DNA from: an uncultured Eggerthellaceae bacterium
GTDB lineage: Bacteria; Actinomycetota; Coriobacteriia; Coriobacteriales; Eggerthellaceae
Direction: 5' to 3'
Length of the DNA stretch: 30,296 nucleotides
Assembly: GCA_946626265.1 (NCBI GenBank)
Contig: CAMOUE010000003.1
Coordinates: 1 to 30,296 of the forward strand
Below are positions 28,518 through 30,296 of the stretch, piece by piece. The position numbers were made by a program, and so were the translations under genes. How positions within the stretch are numbered: the stretch's first letter is position 1; each line of letters starts with the position of its first letter. The notes below the pieces were generated by a model, which did not search any database, had not been told where the DNA came from, and saw only the letters and a program-made list of their open reading frames with translations.

Positions 28518-28850
28518 GCGCCCTCCCCCGTCTCACGTGGACCCATTATAACGAATTGGAATGATTATCTCGATTTGAAGGTTCGTTCATGCCGAAACCA
28601 TAGGCACGGATTCGGCATTTATAGACCATACTATGCATCGCTGTAGGGCAAAGTCGCCGAGCTCCAAGACGAGCGATACTCCGACCCTCGTTACCTGGCT
28701 TGCGCGCGTACGCGATGGAATCGGCGGTCCATGATGGCGTAGGGGCCCATCCGACCCGTCGTGTGATTCCATCGCGTACGCGCAAATGCCGCGAAGGCAC
28801 CATCCCTCGCCTTGCAATCGACATCGTCCGATAATCCTCGCCGGCAGATG
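28518..28850. other. 333-bp intergenic region with a 19-bp-arm inverted repeat
   Basis: There is no supported gene here. It contains an AT-rich LysR promoter area (28545-28580). It also holds a perfect inverted repeat: the 19-nt arm at 28704-28722 (GCGCGTACGCGATGGAATC) returns inverted at 28765-28783. The 42-nt loop has nested pairs GGTC/GACC (28726-28729, 28753-28756) and GATGG/CCATC (28733-28737, 28747-28751). The nested structure suggests a structured RNA, strong terminator for the minus-strand gene ending at 28851, or a small mobile repeat. Confidence 0.6.
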
Positions 28851-29489
28851 CTAGAACATCTCGGCCGCAAGCTTGCGCACCTGCGCGAGCTCGGCTGGGA
28901 AAACCTCCTCGTGACGATGCTGCTTCGACTCGATATCGAACATGGTCCAATTGAACGTGTCGTAGCGGTTCGTTTGAAGCGTGTTGCCCGAAACGAACGT
29001 CCTCACGGGGCCGATGAGCTTGCCGAGCGTCTGCACGTGCTCCTCGATCATGGCGTCGTAGCCGAGAGCCGAATAAGCCTCTTCGGCCGCATTGCTCGTC
29101 ATGATGAACAGCACGGGAATCTGGCGTTCGTTGCTGCTTAACCGGGCAACGTCGTACGTCAGATGCTGGAAGCACAGCCGCTCGTACAACGCGCGGAATC
29201 CCGCCGTCGGGCGCCCGAAGTAATTCGGCGAGCCTAGGATGAGGCCATCCGCGCCGCGAATCTTGTCGAGGGTCTCTGTGAGGCCGTCCTTGACCGCGCA
29301 CCTGTCGAAATGCCTCTCGGTCATGCACGCGAAACACGAGCGGCACCCCATGAACGGCTCGAGCTTGTAGAGGTCGATGACCTCGATATCGGCACCGGCG
29401 TCGGCGGCACCCTGCGCCGCCTCTCGCACGAGTTGCGCGGTGTTCCACTTTGGCCGGGGGCTCGCGTTGACGGCGACGATTTTCTTCAT
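28851..29489 (-). CDS. NAD(P)H-dependent FMN reductase / flavodoxin-fold protein
   Basis: A 212-residue cytosolic flavoprotein. KKIVAVNASPRPKWNTAQLV (2-21) is the FMN phosphate loop, FMGCRSCFACM carries a CxxCxxC motif in the common iron-sulfur-flavoprotein-like position, and GLILGSPNYFGRPTAGFRALYER (about 83-105) is the flavin-ring loop. It may reduce flavins, quinones or nitro compounds, or contain a cluster; the family's substrates are rarely known. ATG at 29489 has GGAGGG upstream. It is divergent from the ogt-like gene, with a perfect 14-bp palindrome between. Unlike the shortened relative at 17569, its middle is intact. Confidence 0.9.
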   Translation of the reverse strand: MKKIVAVNASPRPKWNTAQLVREAAQGAADAGADIEVIDLYKLEPFMGCRSCFACMTERHFDRCAVKDGLTETLDKIRGADGLILGSPNYFGRPTAGFRALYERLCFQHLTYDVARLSSNERQIPVLFIMTSNAAEEAYSALGYDAMIEEHVQTLGKLIGPVRTFVSGNTLQTNRYDTFNWTMFDIESKQHRHEEVFPAELAQVRKLAAEMF

Positions 29490-29559
29490 GCCAATCCCTC
29501 CCTCTGCGATTGAGGGAAATGGTACTACAGCGAAATTGTAGAAACCACCTAACATATAT

Positions 29560-29573
29560 AGAACATATGTTCT
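29560..29573. promoter_or_regulatory. 14-bp perfect palindrome in a divergent promoter region
   Basis: AGAACATATGTTCT is a perfect palindrome in AT-rich DNA between the divergent FMN reductase-like (start 29489) and ogt-like (start 29646) genes. TATTAT (29575-29580) could be the -10 for ogt. A dimeric regulator site is inferred; no regulator gene is adjacent in this window. Confidence 0.5.
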
Positions 29574-29645
29574 CTATTATGCTACACTTCAGTGTGTCGA
29601 AACAGTAGCCGGAGCCTTTTACCACCTGCATGACGGGAGCGCGCT

Positions 29646-30251
29646 ATGACCTTTTTCACCACCTACGATACCGGGCTCATCGGAGAGCTCACGCTGGCCA
29701 GCGACGGCGAGTCGATCGTCGGATGCTGGTTCGACAACGACCGCTACTTCGGTTACGGGGTCGGCGAAACGATGGCGCGATGCGACGACCTGCCCGTCTT
29801 CGACCAGGCCCGCTCATGGCTCGACCGTTACTTCGCAGGCGAGGCGCCCGACCCGCGCGAGCTGCCGCTTGCGGCGCGCGCAACGCAGTTCCAACTCCGC
29901 GTGCGCGAGGCCATGCTCGACGTACCCTACGGCCAGACCACGACCTATGGGGCCATCGCGGCGCGCATCGAGCGCGAGACCGGCAAGCGTTCCTCGGCGC
30001 GGGCGGTCGGCGGCGCGGTCGGCCACAACCCGCTATGCCTCATCGTGCCCTGCCATCGCGTCGTCGGCGCCGACGGCAGCCTCACCGGCTTCGGCGGCGG
30101 CATCGACACGAAGGTGAAGCTGCTCGAGCACGAGCAGGTGCACATGGACGGCCTCCACCGGCCCACAAAGGGCACGGCGCTCGAAGGCCTGGCAGACGCG
30201 GCGCGCAACTACTTCGACACCGCCCCGAGCGAGGGTACGGACCCCCGATGA
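29646..30251 (+). CDS. ogt: Methylated-DNA--protein-cysteine S-methyltransferase
   Basis: A 201-residue DNA repair protein. VPYGQTTTYGAIAARI (93-108) and HNPLCLIVPCHRVVGADG (127-144) are diagnostic: PCHR supplies the acceptor Cys136, followed by LTGFGGG. It transfers O6-alkyl groups from guanine to itself in a suicide reaction. The N-terminal 90 residues are the small ribonuclease-H-like domain; the C-terminal 40 residues are an unstructured tail. ATG at 29646 is the first Met with family similarity (MTFFTTYDTGLIGELTLASD); it has a weak ribosome site. Its stop overlaps the ATG of the next gene (ATGA), so the two are translationally coupled. Confidence 0.95.
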   Translation: MTFFTTYDTGLIGELTLASDGESIVGCWFDNDRYFGYGVGETMARCDDLPVFDQARSWLDRYFAGEAPDPRELPLAARATQFQLRVREAMLDVPYGQTTTYGAIAARIERETGKRSSARAVGGAVGHNPLCLIVPCHRVVGADGSLTGFGGGIDTKVKLLEHEQVHMDGLHRPTKGTALEGLADAARNYFDTAPSEGTDPR

Positions 30252-30296
30252 CGCGCTACTTCGAATACGGCGACGAGGCCGTCGAATACCTCAAGT
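30248..30296 (+). CDS. Start of a DNA-3-methyladenine glycosylase-like gene (cut by window end)
   Basis: Only 16 codons are visible, reading MTRYFEYGDEAVEYLK. This opening matches the usual N-terminus of HhH-GPD DNA-3-methyladenine glycosylases (xxYFEYGxxExxYLK). The ATG overlaps the ogt stop by ATGA. A base-excision glycosylase next to an O6-alkylguanine transferase makes sense as an alkylation repair operon. The call rests on few residues and context. Confidence 0.6.
   Translation, partial: MTRYFEYGDEAVEYLK

Overview
This window looks like a chromosomal stretch from a GC-rich anaerobic actinobacterium, most likely class Coriobacteriia and probably Eggerthellaceae. That placement is an inference from the GC-rich codon use, the clear Shine-Dalgarno sites, and the abundance of flavin and Fe-S oxidoreductases (old-yellow-enzyme fusion, Fe-S aldo/keto reductase, several flavodoxins), alongside LysR/TetR/MerR regulators and remnants of a molybdopterin oxidoreductase. 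There are no rRNA or tRNA genes, no CRISPR array and no intact insertion sequence.

Layout. (1) 1-4312: an operon on the minus strand for an OYE-type NADH:flavin oxidoreductase/FAD fusion and a short-chain dehydrogenase, next to an XRE-type regulator gene. (2) 4519-6141, plus strand: the most unusual locus. A 438-residue protein joins a degenerate PheS-like (PheRS alpha) core to a PheT-like (PheRS beta) core, and a 2[4Fe-4S] ferredoxin follows. A damaged copy of the fusion gene's 3' end lies between them. An FMN-dependent alpha-hydroxy-acid oxidase family gene is next. (3) 7410-14192: thioredoxin-like protein, CPA1 Na+/H+ antiporter, a small unknown protein, a TM1586-type nitroreductase, a Gdx/SugE guanidinium exporter preceded by a guanidine-III riboswitch, a DASS-type anion transporter and an HD-domain protein. 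(4) 14312-22564: a long run on the minus strand: Hsp33, an EamA transporter, a cyclophilin-like exported protein, a C39-type peptidase, an internally deleted flavin reductase, a DUF4405-like membrane protein, a Tat-exported flavodoxin, an Fe-S aldo/keto reductase, an NTF2-like protein, an SDR and a cytosolic flavodoxin. The last is divergent from a TetR regulator across a two-operator promoter region. (5) 23354-23955: decayed DNA with remnants of a molybdopterin oxidoreductase N-terminus and a LysR HTH. (6) 23956-30296: EamA transporter, AGCS Na+/amino-acid symporter, TipAS-type MerR regulator, a 50-residue exported peptide, LysR regulator, FMN reductase-like flavodoxin, and an alkylation-repair pair (Ogt methyltransferase overlapping the start of an AlkA-like glycosylase).

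Two kinds of dispersed palindrome occur in intergenic DNA: an identical 35-bp element immediately 3' of two unrelated genes, and a family with core TGAGYCGG...CCGACTCA at four sites, one of which is a 54-bp perfect palindrome. A five-unit 16-bp tandem repeat begins at the stop codon of the cytosolic flavodoxin gene. Together the genes suggest accessory redox metabolism and detoxification with many local regulators. The repurposed PheRS-like fusion is the best candidate for an undescribed function.
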